Shown here piece by piece: positions 56,167 through 64,000 of a stretch of 64,000 bases of DNA. Each line of letters opens with the position of its first letter. Position 1 is the stretch's first letter. The stretch comes from Jiella marina (lineage in GTDB: Bacteria; Pseudomonadota; Alphaproteobacteria; Rhizobiales; Rhizobiaceae). The position numbers were made by a program, and so were the translations under genes. The DNA lies in NCBI RefSeq assembly GCF_024359545.1, contig NZ_JAKQZG010000007.1, positions 62,001-126,000 on the forward strand, read 5' to 3'. The notes under the pieces were generated by a model that was given only the letters and a program-made list of their open reading frames with translations, searched no databases and was not told the origin of the DNA.

Positions 56167-56928
56167 ATGGATCTCAAGTTGCAGGGCCGGAAGGCCATCG
56201 TGACCGGCGGAACGAAGGGAATCGGCCGGTCGATCGTGCGGGGTCTCGTCGCGGAAGGGGCGGCCGTCGCCTTCTGCGCACGCAGCAAGGACGGGGTCGA
56301 CGCGGAGGTCTCCGCACTGAAGGCGGAGGGCGCGACGGTGTATGGCGAAGCGGTCGACGTCAGCGACAAGGCCGCGCTGGAGACATTCGTCGCCAACGCC
56401 GCACAAGCCCTTGGCGGCATTGACATTGTCGTTGCCAATGTGAGTGCCCTGGCCGTCGGCGGCGACGAGGAAAGCTGGAAGGCCGGCTTCGAGACCGACA
56501 TGATGGGAACGGTGCGCCTCGTCGACGCCGCGATGCCCTATTTGGCGAAAAGCGACGCGGCTTCGATCGTCACCATCTCGAGCGTCTCCGGTCGCGAGAT
56601 CGACTTCGCTGCCGGTCCCTATGGCGCGTTCAAGGCGGCGATCATTCACTACACGCAAGGGTTGGCATTCCGGCTTGCCGGGCAGAACATCCGCGCGAAC
56701 ACCGTCTCGCCCGGCAATACCTATTTCGAAGGTGGCGTATGGAACCAGATCGAGACCGGAAATCCTGATCTCTACGCCGACTCCCTCGCCCTCAATCCGA
56801 CCGGCCGCATGGCGACGCCAGATGAGATCGCCAACGGCGTCGTGTTCCTCGCAAGCCCGGCGGCGAGTTTCATCACCGGCACCAATCTCGTGATCGACGG
56901 GGCATTGACCCGTGGAGTGCAGTTCTGA
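56167..56928 (+). CDS. SDR family NAD(P)-dependent oxidoreductase
   Basis: A 253-residue classical short-chain dehydrogenase. The cofactor motif is TGGTKGIGRS (about residues 13-22), the NNAG position is replaced by VANVSA, and the catalytic Ser (TISSVSG), Tyr and Lys (YGAFKAA) are present. The C-terminus with FLASPAASFITGTNLVIDGALTRGVQF is typical. AGGTGGGAG lies before the ATG. It is divergent from amiC and precedes the hydrogenase operon by 436 bases. The substrate is unknown. Confidence 0.93.
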   Translation: MDLKLQGRKAIVTGGTKGIGRSIVRGLVAEGAAVAFCARSKDGVDAEVSALKAEGATVYGEAVDVSDKAALETFVANAAQALGGIDIVVANVSALAVGGDEESWKAGFETDMMGTVRLVDAAMPYLAKSDAASIVTISSVSGREIDFAAGPYGAFKAAIIHYTQGLAFRLAGQNIRANTVSPGNTYFEGGVWNQIETGNPDLYADSLALNPTGRMATPDEIANGVVFLASPAASFITGTNLVIDGALTRGVQF

Positions 56929-57005
56929 CTGCCTATCAGCAGGTTGCGTAGTGGGCGTGCCCGCCGGTCCCCGACGGGCTGGCGTCTGATCTGAGACGGC
57001 AATCC

Positions 57006-57034
57006 GGCGATGGGGCGCTTTTCACCCCGTCGCC
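57006..57034 (+). terminator. Stem-loop downstream of the SDR gene
   Basis: GGCGATGGGG (57006-57015) pairs with CCCCGTCGCC (57025-57034) over 10 pairs including one G-U. A second, weaker one (GCCCG...CGGGC) lies at about 56959-56979. No T-run. Confidence 0.6.
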
Positions 57035-57085
57035 GTTAGCGCTTGTGGGAACGCTGATCCAATCGCTGAAATCGCAGCACAGCGC

Positions 57086-57114
57086 TTGACCGCAAAACGC
57101 CCGATCAGTTTTAC
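57086..57114 (+). promoter_or_regulatory. Candidate promoter of the hydrogenase operon
   Basis: TTGACC (57086-57091), a 17-base spacer and TTTTAC (57109-57114) form a plausible sigma70 promoter. It would give a leader of about 245 bases before hoxF. The assignment is by eye only. Confidence 0.4.
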
Positions 57115-57364
57115 TTACGGCGATGATCGCGTGGATGCGTCGGGGATTTCTAACGCGGATCTGGCGCTCGCCCGGCCGCCGTGCCGGATCGCAAAGGTCG
57201 AGCGCTTGCAAGGCATTGGTCCGTGTCGCAGGGTCGGGGGGGCAATCGGAAGAGCGTTGGCCGATACGCCGGGTCGTGCTTGAAAGCACTCAAGGGGAAG
57301 GTGTTCGCGAACCGCCCGACCGGAGCGAATGAGAGGGCATTTGTGGGCCGTGGAGGATTGACCG

Positions 57365-59221
57365 ATGGATGAGGGTCTGCCGGCCTGTGAGGTGCCCCTG
57401 GTGTCGGACGCCGAAATCATGGCGGTCTGCGAGGGGTATGGCAATGATCCGCACCGGATGCTGGACATCCTCCGCGATCTGCAGGATCGCTTTCGCTGCA
57501 TCTCGCCGCAGATCCTGACCGTCGTTGCGAAGCAGACCGGGTCGACGCGTGTGGCCGTCGAAGGCGTCGCGACCTTCTATTCCTTCCTCTCGCTGACGCC
57601 GAAGGGCCGCGTCACCATTCGTCTCTGCGACGATATCGTCGACCGCTTTTCGGGTCTTGCCGAGGTGACGGAGGCCTTCGAGACGGAACTCGGCATCAAA
57701 CTCGGGCACACGTCGCGCGACGGCGCCTTTTCGCTGGACTACACGCCCTGCATCGGCCTTTGCGACCAGGCGCCGGCGGCGATGATCAACGATATCGTCG
57801 TCACCAATCTGACCGTCGAAAAGGTGCGCGGCATCATGGCGGCGCTGAAATCCGGCAAGTCGCCGGAAGCCCTGATCAGCGAGCGCTTTGGCGAGCTGAA
57901 ACCGCATGAGCGCGCAACTCGGATGGTCGACAACAATATCCGCCATGCCGGCCCCGTACTGCTCGGCCCGGTGCCGGAGGATGCCGGCCTGCGCAAGGCG
58001 CTCGATCTGGCGCCCGCCGACATCGTCGATGCGGTCGAGGCGAGCGGGCTGCGCGGCTGCGGCGGAGCCGGTTTCGTGACCGGCCGGAAATGGCGGTTCG
58101 CGGCCCAGGAACCGGCCGAACGGCGCTTCATCTTCTGCAATGCCGACGAGGGCGAACCGGGCACGTTCAAGGACCGCGTCCTCCTCACTGAGCGTCCGCA
58201 TCTTTTGATCGAGGGAATGACGATCGCTGCGAAGGCGGTCGGCGCGAAGGAAGGCGTCCTCTATCTGCGCGGCGAATACGTCTATCTGCGCGAGCTCCTC
58301 CAATCTGTCATCGAGGAGCGTCGCGAACGGGGCCTTCTGGGTCCCGCGATCCTGGGCGTCGAGGGCTTCGACTTCGATCTGCGCATCCAGATGGGGGCCG
58401 GGGCCTACATCTGCGGCGAGGAAGGCGCGCTGATCAGCTCCTGCGAAGGCCTGCCCGGCGAGCCGAAGACGCGCCCGCCCTTCCCGGTGACCAAGGGCTA
58501 TCTCGGCTTTCCGACCGTGGTCAACAATGTCGAGACCTTCTGCAACGTGGCGCGCATCCTCGACAGGGGCGCCGAATGGTTTCACGCTCTGGGCGCCGGC
58601 GGCAGCCACGGCACCAAGCTCTTCAGCGTTTCCGGCGACTGCCTCAATCCCGGAGTCTACGAACTCGCCTATGGGATGACCATGCGCGATTTCCTGAGCC
58701 TGGTGGGCGGCGAGGAGGCCGCCGCCGTCCAGGTCGGCGGTCCGAGCGGGACGATGATCGCTCGCGACAGCTTCCACCGGCGGCTCTCCTTCGACGATCT
58801 GACGACCGGCGGCGCGATCACCATTTTCGGCCCTGAGCGCAACATCCTCGAGATCGTCGAATATTACATCTCCTTCTTCGTCCATGAGAGCTGTGGCTAC
58901 TGCACGCCCTGCCGGGTCGGCAACGTCTTCCTGCAACGGGCGATCGGCAAGTTCCGCAAGGGTTTGGCGAATCCGAAGGACATCGAATATCTGAAGGATC
59001 TCTCCGCCACGATCATCGAGACCAGCCGTTGCGGGCTCGGCACGACCTCGCCGCGCCCGATCCTGGAGACGATGGAGAATTTCCCGCTGGTCTATTCGGC
59101 GCTCGCCAAGCCTTCGAAGGACCGCATCCGCGCGACGTTCGACATCCAGGCGGCAATCGACGACGCGCGCAAGCTCGCCAAACGCCGGTCATACATCTTC
59201 GACAGGGATTTCGGCCAATGA
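57365..59221 (+). CDS. hoxF: NAD-reducing [NiFe] hydrogenase diaphorase subunit HoxF (NuoE-NuoF fusion)
   Basis: A 618-residue flavoprotein. Residues ~15-165 are NuoE-like, with a thioredoxin-fold [2Fe-2S] site (FRCISPQ..., LCDD, CIGLCDQAP). Residues ~190-610 are NuoF-like: the RGCGGAGFVTGRKW glycine-rich NADH/FMN site, GEEGALISSCEG and the [4Fe-4S] motif ESCGYCTPCRVG plus a later Cys (SRCGLG). It passes electrons between FMN and NAD+/NADH. GGAGG lies 9-10 bases before the ATG. First gene of hoxFUYH; its stop overlaps hoxU (ATGA). The fusion is the usual state in group 3d hydrogenases. Confidence 0.95.
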   Translation: MDEGLPACEVPLVSDAEIMAVCEGYGNDPHRMLDILRDLQDRFRCISPQILTVVAKQTGSTRVAVEGVATFYSFLSLTPKGRVTIRLCDDIVDRFSGLAEVTEAFETELGIKLGHTSRDGAFSLDYTPCIGLCDQAPAAMINDIVVTNLTVEKVRGIMAALKSGKSPEALISERFGELKPHERATRMVDNNIRHAGPVLLGPVPEDAGLRKALDLAPADIVDAVEASGLRGCGGAGFVTGRKWRFAAQEPAERRFIFCNADEGEPGTFKDRVLLTERPHLLIEGMTIAAKAVGAKEGVLYLRGEYVYLRELLQSVIEERRERGLLGPAILGVEGFDFDLRIQMGAGAYICGEEGALISSCEGLPGEPKTRPPFPVTKGYLGFPTVVNNVETFCNVARILDRGAEWFHALGAGGSHGTKLFSVSGDCLNPGVYELAYGMTMRDFLSLVGGEEAAAVQVGGPSGTMIARDSFHRRLSFDDLTTGGAITIFGPERNILEIVEYYISFFVHESCGYCTPCRVGNVFLQRAIGKFRKGLANPKDIEYLKDLSATIIETSRCGLGTTSPRPILETMENFPLVYSALAKPSKDRIRATFDIQAAIDDARKLAKRRSYIFDRDFGQ

Positions 59222-59937
59222 GCGGATCAGACTTCACCTTCGAGATCGACGGGGTGGAAATCACCGCCAGGTCCGGCCAGACCATCATGGAGGCGGCGGA
59301 CGAGGCGGGTGTCTACATCCCCCGGCTTTGCGATCACGAAGGCCTGCGCCATCAGGGCAGTTGCCGGGTCTGCACGGTGAAGGCCGGTGGCCGTTCGGTC
59401 GCCGCCTGCACGCAGCCGGCGGCGCCCGGCCTCAAGGTCGAGAACGAGACGCCCCACATCACCAAGCTCCGGCGAGATCTCGTGGAAATGCTCTTCCACG
59501 AGGGCAACCATCTCTGCCCGATCTGCGAAGCGAGCGGCAATTGCGAGCTGCAGGCGATGGCCTACCGCCTCGACATGACCGGGCCGACCCGCTTTCCCTA
59601 TCTCGAACCCTCGCGCGGGGTCGACGCCTCGCATCCCGACATCGCGCTCGATACGAACCGCTGCATCAGCTGCGGGCGCTGCATCCGGGCGTCCCAAGAC
59701 GTCGATCACAAGGGCGTCTTCGGCTATGTCGGCCGCGGCATCCACCGCCGCCTCGCAGTCAACGGATCCGATCTCGCCCATACCGACGCCGCGATCACCG
59801 ACGATGCCATTTCGAAGGACGTCTGTCCGGTCGGCTGCATCATCCGCAAGGGCGTCGGCTTCACCACGCCGATCGGGGAACGGGAATTCGACAAGGGGCT
59901 GATCGGCCATGAGATCGAGGGCAAGCGCGATGAGTGA
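59218..59937 (+). CDS. hoxU: NAD-reducing hydrogenase diaphorase subunit HoxU
   Basis: A 239-residue iron-sulfur protein equal to the NuoG N-terminus. Cluster motifs in order: [2Fe-2S] RLCDHEGLRHQGSCRVCTVK...AAC, His-Cys3 [4Fe-4S] EGNHLCPICEASGNCELQ, and CISCGRCIRASQD with CPVGCI. It carries electrons between HoxF and the hydrogenase module. ATG 59218 overlaps the hoxF stop, and its end overlaps hoxY by 8 bases. Confidence 0.95.
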   Translation: MSGSDFTFEIDGVEITARSGQTIMEAADEAGVYIPRLCDHEGLRHQGSCRVCTVKAGGRSVAACTQPAAPGLKVENETPHITKLRRDLVEMLFHEGNHLCPICEASGNCELQAMAYRLDMTGPTRFPYLEPSRGVDASHPDIALDTNRCISCGRCIRASQDVDHKGVFGYVGRGIHRRLAVNGSDLAHTDAAITDDAISKDVCPVGCIIRKGVGFTTPIGEREFDKGLIGHEIEGKRDE

Positions 59938-60499
59938 CCTGCCCAAGGCGCGGATCGCCACCGCCTCGCTCGCCGGCTGCTTCGGCTGCCACATGGCGAT
60001 CCTCGACATCGACGAGCGGCTGATCGAGCTGATGAAGCTGGTGGAGGTCGACCGTTCTCCGCTGACCGACATCAAGCGTTTCACGAAGCGCTGCGACATC
60101 GGCATCATCGAGGGCGGCTGCTGCAACGAGGAAAACGTCCACGTCCTGCGCGATTTCCGCCGCCATTGCGACGTGCTGATCGCCATCGGTCAATGCGCGA
60201 TCATGGGCGGCCTCCCGGCCATGCGCAACGCCATCATGCATTCCGACGACCCGTTGAGGGAATGCCTGGAAGAGGCCTATATCTCGGGCAAGTACATTCG
60301 CAACACGACCCACAGCATCCCCAACGATCCGGCCCTGCCGCTGCTTCTGGACGAGGTCTATCCCTGCTCGGAAGTGGTCGAGATCGACTACAACATTCCC
60401 GGCTGCGCGCCCACGGGCGACGTCATCTACGATACGCTGAGCGGCCTCCTCACCGGCAGGTTCCACGGCTTCGAGCGCGAAGAAATCCGGTTCGATTGA
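59930..60499 (+). CDS. hoxY: NAD-reducing hydrogenase small subunit HoxY
   Basis: A 189-residue [NiFe]-hydrogenase small subunit, without a Tat leader, so cytoplasmic. The proximal [4Fe-4S] ligands are in SLAGCFGCHMAILDID, EGGCCNEEN, IGQCAIMGG and PGCAPTGD. It has the short form with one cluster, as in group 3d. It partners HoxH, whose ATG is 16 bases past its stop. Confidence 0.95.
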   Translation: MSDLPKARIATASLAGCFGCHMAILDIDERLIELMKLVEVDRSPLTDIKRFTKRCDIGIIEGGCCNEENVHVLRDFRRHCDVLIAIGQCAIMGGLPAMRNAIMHSDDPLRECLEEAYISGKYIRNTTHSIPNDPALPLLLDEVYPCSEVVEIDYNIPGCAPTGDVIYDTLSGLLTGRFHGFEREEIRFD

Positions 60500-60515
60500 G
60501 AGGCGACGAAGCACG

Positions 60516-61958
60516 ATGGCCCAATCGCGTTTGATCGAGATTTCGCCTGTCACCCGTGTCGAAGGGCATGGCAAGGTGACGATCCATCTCAACGAGAAGA
60601 ACGAGGTCGACGAGGCGCGGCTGCATATCGTCGAATTCCGCGGCTTCGAGCGCTTCATCAGAGGCCGGCTGCTCTGGGAGGTGCCGGTCATCGTCCAGCG
60701 GCTTTGCGGCATCTGCCCTGTGAGCCATCATATCGCCGCCGCCAAGGCCATGGACATGATCTGCGGCGTCGATCAATTGCCGCCGACGGCGGAGAAAATG
60801 CGTCGCCTGATGCATTACGGCCAGGTGATGCAGAGCCATGTCCTGCACTTCTTCCACCTCGCTGCCCCCGATCTCCTCTTCGGCTTCGGCGCGCCCGCCG
60901 AAAAGCGGAACATTTTCGAAGTTCTGAAGGAGCAGCCCGAGCTCGGTCGGCGGGCCATCCTGATGCGCAAATTCGGCCAGGAGATCATCGAGGCGACGGC
61001 CGGCAAGAAAATCCACGGCACCGGCGCCATTCCGGGCGGCATCAACCGCAATCTGCCGATCGAAACGCGGGATCGGTTTCTCGCCCAGATCGACGACATG
61101 CTGGAATGGAGCCAGGAGGCGCTGGCCCTTGCGAAGAACTACACGGTCGAGAACGCGGAACTGGTCGACGCCTTCGCGTCCTTTCCGTCGAACTACATGT
61201 CGATCGTGCGGGAGGAAGACGGCGCCCTCGATCTCTATCACGGCGCGTTCCGGGCTTTGAAACCGAATGGCGAGGCGATCTTCGACAGGCTCGACTATTC
61301 GAAATACTACGACGTCTTGATCGAGGACGTGCGCTCCTGGTCCTACATGAAGTTCCCGTTCATTCGGGAGATGGGTCCCGATACCGGCTGGTATCGGGTC
61401 GGGCCGCTGGCGCGCATGAATACGGCCAGCTTCATCGACACGCCGCTCGCCAATGCCGCGCGGGACGAGTTGATGGCGGTGACCCAGGGTCGCCCGAACA
61501 ATTCGATCCTCGCCAATCATTGGGCCCGCATGATCGAAGTCGTGCATTGCGTGGAGACGATCCGCGACCTGTTGCACGATCCGGATCTGCAGGGCACCGA
61601 TCTGAAGGCGACCGGCGAGCGCCGGGAAGAGGGGATCGGCGTCATCGAGGCGCCGCGCGGCAATCTCATCCACCATTACAAGGTCGATGAGAACGATCAG
61701 GTCACCTATTGCAACCTGATCGTTTCGACGACCCACAACAATGAGGGCATGAACCGCGCGGTGAAGGACGTGGCGGTGAAGCATCTTTCCGGGCACGTGG
61801 ACATCACCGAGGGGATGCTGAACCATATCGAGGTGGCGGTGCGCGCCTACGATCCGTGCCTGTCCTGCGCCACCCACGCGCTCGGCCAGATGCCGCTTCA
61901 GGTCGAGCTTTTCGATGCGGAGAACCGGCTTGTCGCCAGCCGCAGTCAGTCCGCCTGA
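60516..61958 (+). CDS. hoxH: NAD-reducing hydrogenase large (NiFe) subunit HoxH
   Basis: A 480-residue catalytic subunit. Ni-Fe ligands are the two CxxC motifs: RLCGICPVSHH near the N-terminus and DPCLSCATHA near the C-terminus. RGF and FRGFERF around residues 38-45 fit the L0-type motif. After ATH there is a 25-residue tail (ALGQMPLQVELFDAENRL...) that maturation proteases remove after Ni insertion, cutting after the His. The matching protease gene follows. Oxidises H2 or produces it with NADH. Confidence 0.96.
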   Translation: MAQSRLIEISPVTRVEGHGKVTIHLNEKNEVDEARLHIVEFRGFERFIRGRLLWEVPVIVQRLCGICPVSHHIAAAKAMDMICGVDQLPPTAEKMRRLMHYGQVMQSHVLHFFHLAAPDLLFGFGAPAEKRNIFEVLKEQPELGRRAILMRKFGQEIIEATAGKKIHGTGAIPGGINRNLPIETRDRFLAQIDDMLEWSQEALALAKNYTVENAELVDAFASFPSNYMSIVREEDGALDLYHGAFRALKPNGEAIFDRLDYSKYYDVLIEDVRSWSYMKFPFIREMGPDTGWYRVGPLARMNTASFIDTPLANAARDELMAVTQGRPNNSILANHWARMIEVVHCVETIRDLLHDPDLQGTDLKATGERREEGIGVIEAPRGNLIHHYKVDENDQVTYCNLIVSTTHNNEGMNRAVKDVAVKHLSGHVDITEGMLNHIEVAVRAYDPCLSCATHALGQMPLQVELFDAENRLVASRSQSA

Positions 61959-61970
61959 CGGGGCGTCTCG

Positions 61971-62435
61971 TTGCTCCTGATCGGATATGGCAATCAGGGA
62001 CGGGGCGATGACGGGCTGGGGCCCGCCTTCGCCGCCCGGATCGAGGCGCGGCGCCTGGCCGGCCTGAGTGTCGATGCCGACTATCAGTTGACGGTGGAAC
62101 ATGCTCTGGCGGTCGCGGAGGCGGACGGCGTGGTCTTCGTGGATGCTTCGCTGGAGAGGAGTGAGCCCTTCTTCTTCGCTCCGGTAAAGCCCGCCGAGAC
62201 CGCGAGTATCGCCAGTCACAGCCTCAGCCCGGCAGCTGTTCTCTCCCTTGCCGGGACCCTTTACGGTCGCGCACCCGAAGCCTTTGTGCTCGGCATTTCC
62301 GGATCCGTCTTCGGCGACGTCCGAGAGGGGCTGAGCGAAGAGGCACGGCACAACATCGATAGCGCCGAGGCGTTCTTCTGTCAGTGGTATTCCGAGTTTT
62401 GCAGCGAACAGGACGGTGGCTCGGGATCAGGGTAG
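61971..62435 (+). CDS. hoxW: Hydrogenase maturation protease (HoxW-like)
   Basis: A 154-residue endopeptidase of the HyaD/HycI family. The opening LLIGYGNQGRGDDGLGPAFAARIE has the conserved GxGNxxRxDDGxG with the Ni-sensing Asp/Glu; VVFVDASLERSEPFFF and HSLSPAAVLSLA follow. It removes the HoxH C-terminal tail. The start is TTG 61971, 12 bases after hoxH, with no ATG available in front of the conserved opening. It ends convergent with hypC, 43 bases away. Confidence 0.92.
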   Translation: MLLIGYGNQGRGDDGLGPAFAARIEARRLAGLSVDADYQLTVEHALAVAEADGVVFVDASLERSEPFFFAPVKPAETASIASHSLSPAAVLSLAGTLYGRAPEAFVLGISGSVFGDVREGLSEEARHNIDSAEAFFCQWYSEFCSEQDGGSGSG

Positions 62436-62478
62436 GGCGACCGCTCCGATCATGGCATGGTCAGCGGCATTCGCCGGG

Positions 62479-62730
62479 TCATGGCGCGCCTTCGGCTGTG
62501 TCTCCGGGCGCTCCCAGCATCCCGGCCTCCGCCATCAGCGCGAGCGTCCGCCCGGCCTCCTCTGCGCTGAGCTTTTCCAGCGCGTAGCCGGCATGGACCA
62601 GGAGGTGGTCGCCGACCGCGACGTCATCGAGCAGCGCCGTGGAAACCGGCTTGGCAACGCCCTCGATCGAGACAATGGCGACCGCATTGTCTTCAAGCCT
62701 TTCCACCCGGGCCGGGATGGCGACACACAT
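62479..62730 (-). CDS. hypC: Hydrogenase maturation chaperone HypC
   Basis: An 83-residue HypC/HupF/HoxL-family protein. The conserved Met-Cys-Val-Ala-Ile-Pro start holds the essential Cys2, and VGDHLLVHAGYALEKLSAEEA is the family's C-terminal part. HypC helps deliver the Fe(CN)2CO unit from HypD to HoxH. AGGAG lies before the ATG. It is 40 bases after hypA on the minus strand, opposite hoxFUYHW. HypB, D, E and F are not in the window. Confidence 0.95.
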   Translation of the reverse strand: MCVAIPARVERLEDNAVAIVSIEGVAKPVSTALLDDVAVGDHLLVHAGYALEKLSAEEAGRTLALMAEAGMLGAPGDTAEGAP

Positions 62731-62770
62731 GGCTGCGCTCCTGTTTCTCCTCGACCTTTGACCCGGACCG

Positions 62771-63112
62771 TCAATCGACCTCCAGGTCGCGGATCCGCAG
62801 TTCGGTCCCTCCGGTGACCTGCAACTGATGCGATCCGCAGACCGGACAGAGATCATACCGGTTTTCGAGCGGCACCGTCTGGCTGCAGCTCATGCACCAG
62901 GCGGCGCCCGGCGGTTCGAAGATCTCGAGCACGGCGCCTTCGGCAACCGAAGACCGGGTGACGACATCGAAGCCGAACCGCAGCGCCTCGATCTCGACAC
63001 CCGAAAAGGGGCCAACCTCCAGCCGGACACGTCTGACGCGGGAAAAAGCCTGCTCTTTCGCCTGATCCTCGATGATCGACAGGATTCCTTCGCAGATCGA
63101 CAGTTCATGCAT
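62771..63112 (-). CDS. hypA: Hydrogenase maturation nickel metallochaperone HypA
   Basis: A 113-residue HypA. MHELSICEGIL gives the Ni-ligand His2; the zinc site is two CxxC motifs, WCMSCSQ and LCPVCGS. It hands nickel to HoxH with HypB. ATG 63112 is fixed by the MHELS start. The start overlaps the stop of a small upstream frame (ATGCATGA). Length is normal for the family. Confidence 0.95.
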   Translation of the reverse strand: MHELSICEGILSIIEDQAKEQAFSRVRRVRLEVGPFSGVEIEALRFGFDVVTRSSVAEGAVLEIFEPPGAAWCMSCSQTVPLENRYDLCPVCGSHQLQVTGGTELRIRDLEVD

Positions 63113-63296
63113 CGCCGTCCCCGTCGCTGTTGGAAACACTGCAGGTTTCGGACAGCTCGGACAAGGCCATCTTCGTTTCAACCCTTCCGACGCTTGAACG
63201 AAGGCATTCTCCCGCGAGGAGGATCGGGATGACCGAAAGGAGTCCGGACACAGGCTCTGCTCGCCCGAACGGCTCGAATACTCCCGGATCGAACAT
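63105..63296 (-). CDS. Small hypothetical protein upstream of hypA
   Basis: A 63-codon frame starting at ATG 63296 (or TTG 63341) whose stop overlaps the hypA start. It fills the gap between the AraC gene and hypA and is followed by a run of D-G-D-G-D-A before the stop. It has no family resemblance I can name. It may be a real small gene coupled to hypA or a chance frame. Confidence 0.3.
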   Translation of the reverse strand: MFDPGVFEPFGRAEPVSGLLSVIPILLAGECLRSSVGRVETKMALSELSETCSVSNSDGDGDA

Positions 63297-63313
63297 CTCG
63301 ATCCGCTGACAGA

Positions 63314-64000
63314 TCAACCTTTTTCCGTGCTTCGCAGCCAATCCAGAAAGGTGAAATCCTTGGTGGAAGGCACAACGCCATGCTGGGCCGCCGCGCGGGC
63401 TTCGCTGGGGTTACACCCGTACCGAGCGGAAAACTGGCGGTAGAACGAGCTGAGGTTCGTAAAGCCATACTCGTAGGCCACGACGCCGATAGGCTTCGTG
63501 TTCGCCTGCTGTGACAATGCATCGTAACAGGCTGCAAGTCGACGATTGCGGATATAGGTGGCGACGCCGCCCTGCTGCTCGAAGAGATAGTAGAGCTGGC
63601 GTCTCGAGACTCCGATGCTCGCGCAGATCCTATCGGGCACGAGTTCGGGCGATTTCAGATTGGCATTGATGTACCGACGGGCGCGATCGAACTGAACCGC
63701 GTCGACCGGCGCCTTCGCCGCTTCCTGCGCCGTTGGCGTATGCGCGATCATCGCTCGCAGCAGATGCCCGAACGCCTCGCTGACGGAGCGCGCGTCCTCC
63801 GTTGTCAGACCCTCGGCCCGATGGGCAAGGGAAACCACGAAGTCCCTGACGATCTGGGACATCGGTCCCTGGACCAGTCGGTGCGCCGCGCTGTCGAGGT
63901 GATCCGCAATATCCCAGAAATCGTCCCGGCTGAAGAAGATGCCGCTGTAATTGGTCTTGTCCATCAAGCCGGAAAACGGGCTGGCATAGGAATGGAGCAT
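63314..64000 (-). CDS. AraC family transcriptional regulator, 5' end outside the window
   Basis: The last 228 residues of a regulator whose start lies beyond base 64000. The C-terminal two helix-turn-helix units are clear: FDRARRYINANLKSPELVPDRIC...GVSRRQLYYLFEQQGG and PIGVVAYEYGFTNLSSFYRQFSARYGCNPSEAR. The part before looks like the AraC-type N-terminal binding domain (cupin-like, AraC_binding_2 subgroup). It precedes the small frame and hypAC on the same strand, so it may control hydrogenase expression; this is by position only. Confidence 0.9.
   Translation of the reverse strand: MLHSYASPFSGLMDKTNYSGIFFSRDDFWDIADHLDSAAHRLVQGPMSQIVRDFVVSLAHRAEGLTTEDARSVSEAFGHLLRAMIAHTPTAQEAAKAPVDAVQFDRARRYINANLKSPELVPDRICASIGVSRRQLYYLFEQQGGVATYIRNRRLAACYDALSQQANTKPIGVVAYEYGFTNLSSFYRQFSARYGCNPSEARAAAQHGVVPSTKDFTFLDWLRSTEKG

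Larger units (their letters stand above)
56929..57364. other. Intergenic region between the SDR gene and the hydrogenase operon
   Basis: About 435 bases without a credible gene. It contains two hairpins after the SDR gene, the clearer at 57006-57034, and a promoter-like pair at 57086-57114. I found no sigma54 (TGGCAC-N5-TTGC) element. Confidence 0.6.

Noticed and set aside
56929-57364. Sigma54 promoter for the hydrogenase operon
   Set aside because: No TGGCAC-N5-TTGC match was found; a sigma70-like pair is the better candidate.

Overview
This GC-rich 64 kb window looks like the chromosome of an alphaproteobacterium of the Hyphomicrobiales (Rhizobiales) type. That placement is inferred from the gene families, the many solute-importer operons, frequent GTG/TTG starts and 4-base gene overlaps; no rRNA or other taxonomic marker is present. 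I saw no tRNA, CRISPR array, prophage or insertion sequence.

Layout. 0-9 kb: the 5' end of trmL, a membrane-anchored protein of unknown function, a translationally coupled three-gene phospholipid module (CDP-alcohol phosphatidyltransferase, acyltransferase, CDP-diglyceride synthase), an Idh/MocA-type dehydrogenase, a DEDDh exonuclease with a likely sliding-clamp tag, a DEAD-box RNA helicase, and an RpiR regulator. 9-15.6 kb: a Dpp-type peptide importer operon with a fused double ATPase and a coupled protein of unknown function; RpiR operator-like palindromes lie in front of rpiR and of this operon. 15.6-26.4 kb: a LysR gene, then a minus-strand operon (transcribed right to left) joining a Pot-type importer, a three-subunit CoxL form II-type molybdenum hydroxylase and an amidase. 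26.8-35.8 kb: sdaA, a decayed ABC permease, an RND efflux pair, an APC permease and an aldo/keto reductase.

35.8-56 kb is the most striking part: an amide/urea-type utilisation island built from two paralogous minus-strand operons. The left operon has an AmiC-like sensor, a five-gene Urt-like importer, an amidase and a small monooxygenase-like protein, with a further amidase behind. The right operon has AmiC, the RNA-binding antiterminator AmiR, a second Urt-like importer, a formamidase/acetamidase-family enzyme and a tandem nitrilase whose second domain has lost its catalytic Cys and Lys. A divergent MarR gene sits between them. The leaders of both amiC genes can fold into two consecutive hairpins, the general form of an ANTAR-protein RNA target. 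56-64 kb: an SDR, then a bidirectional NAD-linked [NiFe] hydrogenase operon (hoxFUYH plus maturation protease) convergent with hypC, hypA and an AraC-type regulator cut by the window end.

A recurring theme: in all four importer operons the solute-binding-protein gene comes first among the transporter genes and is followed within about 10-30 bases by a strong stem-loop before the first permease gene. This fits differential expression of the binding protein. The likely shared physiology is scavenging of organic nitrogen (peptides, polyamine-like compounds, amides) together with hydrogen oxidation or redox balancing.
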